DNA of 7,101 nt from assembly GCA_004356385.1 (NCBI GenBank), contig SMXL01000005.1, positions 1 through 7,101 on the forward strand, in the 5' to 3' direction. The translations under genes were made by a program, and so were the position numbers. The DNA is from Bacteroidota bacterium. Its GTDB lineage: Bacteria; Bacteroidota; Rhodothermia; Rhodothermales; UBA10348. The notes beneath the pieces were generated by a model. The model was given only the letters and a program-made list of their open reading frames with translations. It did not search any database and was not told the DNA's origin. Below, one piece after another: positions 5,378 to 7,101 of this stretch (position 1 is its first letter; every line of letters begins with the position of its first letter).

Positions 5378-7101
5378 TTAAACTGGAAGCAGAGCTCGCA
5401 ACGTGGTTCCTTCACCGGCAATACTTTTTATCTCCAGCGTTCCACCCAATAAGAGTGCTCTCTCTCTCATTCCATCTAGGCCGATACGATCGGGCGGATT
5501 ACTGATCGATCCGACCGTACCCACTCCCTTGTCCACGACAACGATCTCAAGCTCGCCATTCCGACGCTTCACGGTGATGGAAGCCGCAGTAACGAACGCG
5601 TGTCGTGCGACGTTGTTGAGAGCTTCTTGCGTAATTCGGAAAACGGCAATCTTCAAATCCTGGCGAAAGTCTTCGTCGTCGTCAAGGTTTAGATTTATCT
5701 TGAGGGCTATTCCGTGCCGATCCTCGAATTCTCTGAAATGGGCCAAGAGCGTGGATCTGAGTCCGAGCTGGTCCAGCGAAGCAGGTCGTAGTTCATGGGT
5801 GAAGTGATGAATCCGATCGATCAGCTCATCAACAAATCGCTCCGCTCGAGCCAAATCATCGTCGGGTTTGTCCGCTTTCTTAATGATCATTTGCAACGCC
5901 AATTGAATGGCGGTAAGAAGACCGCCTGCCTCGTCATGTAAGTCGAGCGCGATTCTTCGGCGCTCTTCTTCTTGGATGGTCGACAGGCGCCGAGAAAGCC
6001 GAAGAAGCTGTTCATGAGCATGCTTTGTTTCCTCAAACAGTGTACTGAAACGGATTTCAGATTGCCGAAGGTCGTTAAGCATTAAACGATGATCTGTGAT
6101 GTCAAGGACGGTTCCGAGAACTTTCAGTCCCGTGGCCTCATCTCCAAAGCGTTCGCCTTGACCAATTACATACCTAATGCTACCGTCTGTTCGCAATATG
6201 CGGAACTCATGTTCGAACGATTTACCATCCTCATAAAGGGCTTTTAATTTTGCGCTCATCTCCGGGACATCGTCGGGATGTACTAAGCGAAAAAAGTTCT
6301 CGGTAGATGGGACAAAAGTGTCTGGGTCAACCCCGAGAATATTTAAGCATTGGTCAGAGTACTCGGAGCGTTCTTCAGATAAGTCTCTTTCCCAGTGGCC
6401 AATTCGGGCAATTCGCAATGCTTCTGACAGAGATTTGTAACTCTCAGCCGCAACTGTTTCAGTATCGGGGCGATCAGCTTTTCGAAATACGTAGAATGAG
6501 TAGCCGTTCAGATTTTCACTTGAGATTATGGGTTCAACGATTGCAACGAGCAGTGACGCGTCCTTTCCGTCAGACGGATAAGTGAACTCGAATTTTTCAA
6601 AAAGCAGTCTATCTTCTACGCGTCGAAGAACAGGACGTAACTTTTCTTCGTTGAAGTATGGTGAGAACGAATAAATGGAGTCGCCTACATTTACCCTCGG
6701 CGTGAGACTAGAAAATGCCAAGTTTACATAGGTAACCGTCCCATCGGTGTCACAGAATAAGATGTATAGCGGAGACTTTGAATTTGAAGAATCGGTCTTC
6801 GTCTCTTCCAAGCTTATTGACGCTGCCTCGATCGATTTTCCATCCGTTACATCCTGCGTCGTCCCATAGCGCCTCGGTGACTTTCCATCTTCTCCGTCTT
6901 CCACTACCGCTTTCGTGTGCAAGATGCGGATGTTACCGTCTGGGCGACGGATACGATACATGATGGAGAGTCCGACCATCTCCGCACCTTCCTTGCGAAT
7001 ATGATTCTGTAGTCTCGCTCGATCTTCCTCCACGACCATGGACATGAGCGAACGAGTTGTTGGTTTATACGATTCGGAATCTAGACCGTGAATTTTATAC
7101 G
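5378..7101 (-). CDS. Multi-PAS sensor histidine kinase (HisKA_3 type), N-terminus missing
   Basis: The frame is open from the TAA at 5378 to the right edge, so the true start lies outside. The ATG at 7045 is internal, because 18 upstream codons continue a PAS domain (Y-K-I-H-G-L-D-S-E-S-Y near 7067-7099). In order there is the end of one PAS/PAC module (about 6836-7101), a second, more diverged PAS (about 6476-6784) and a third PAS with PAC (about 6086-6445). A short coiled-coil-like linker follows, then the HisKA_3 dimerisation domain and HATPase. The phosphoacceptor His is codon 5936-5938 in A-L-D-L-H-D-E-A-G. The HATPase shows an N-box (Q-E-A-L-N-N), a D-K-G-V-G G1 box, a G-L-D-G-M-R-E-R G2 box and a final G-E-G-T-T. 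This architecture is that of NarX/DegS-type kinases, which phosphorylate NarL-type regulators such as the next gene product. No membrane segment is seen in this part, suggesting cytosolic sensing of redox, light or a small molecule. The ligand cannot be told, and no heme- or flavin-binding residue is evident. Confidence 0.93.
   Translation of the reverse strand, partial: YKIHGLDSESYKPTTRSLMSMVVEEDRARLQNHIRKEGAEMVGLSIMYRIRRPDGNIRILHTKAVVEDGEDGKSPRRYGTTQDVTDGKSIEAASISLEETKTDSSNSKSPLYILFCDTDGTVTYVNLAFSSLTPRVNVGDSIYSFSPYFNEEKLRPVLRRVEDRLLFEKFEFTYPSDGKDASLLVAIVEPIISSENLNGYSFYVFRKADRPDTETVAAESYKSLSEALRIARIGHWERDLSEERSEYSDQCLNILGVDPDTFVPSTENFFRLVHPDDVPEMSAKLKALYEDGKSFEHEFRILRTDGSIRYVIGQGERFGDEATGLKVLGTVLDITDHRLMLNDLRQSEIRFSTLFEETKHAHEQLLRLSRRLSTIQEEERRRIALDLHDEAGGLLTAIQLALQMIIKKADKPDDDLARAERFVDELIDRIHHFTHELRPASLDQLGLRSTLLAHFREFEDRHGIALKINLNLDDDEDFRQDLKIAVFRITQEALNNVARHAFVTAASITVKRRNGELEIVVVDKGVGTVGSISNPPDRIGLDGMRERALLLGGTLEIKSIAGEGTTLRALLPV

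Overview
All five genes in this window lie on the minus strand, so transcription runs from high to low coordinates. In that order they are: a multi-PAS sensor histidine kinase (runs off the right edge), a NarL/LuxR-type response regulator, hyuA, hyuB, and an exported protein of unknown function (runs off the left edge). I see no tRNA, rRNA, CRISPR array, transposase or integrase. Most open frames on the plus strand are antisense shadows of these genes.

Organism: GC content looks close to 50%. None of the gene starts has a convincing Shine-Dalgarno sequence, which is common in Bacteroidota and relatives. The leftmost gene resembles exported proteins I associate with Rhodothermota, Gemmatimonadota and Bacteroidota. 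A bacterium of the FCB group, free-living and aerobic or marine, is my best guess. This is inference, not a firm assignment.

Region by region: 5378-7101 encodes a cytosolic-looking kinase with at least three PAS modules, a HisKA_3 dimerisation/phosphoacceptor domain and an HATPase domain. It is followed after 47 bp by its likely partner regulator (4638-5330). A 154-bp gap (4484-4637) with a weak candidate promoter leads to hyuA (2447-4483) and hyuB (855-2450). These encode the two subunits of an ATP-dependent hydantoinase/5-oxoprolinase-family enzyme, and the genes overlap by an ATGA. A 120-bp gap (735-854) holding an inverted repeat and a perfect palindrome separates hyuB from the exported-protein gene (1-734).

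How they may work together: the two-component pair could control hyuAB, but this rests on adjacency plus a shared 16-bp element. Two imperfect copies of that element (13/16 identical, containing the palindrome TTCTAGAA) lie in the two gaps flanking hyuAB. The second notable feature is an A8 run near the end of hyuA. It sits in the correct register to act as a -1 slippery site, and the -1 frame runs open into hyuB, so a HyuA-HyuB fusion could in principle be made. Apart from these points the window looks like ordinary metabolic and regulatory DNA. I found no convincing new system.
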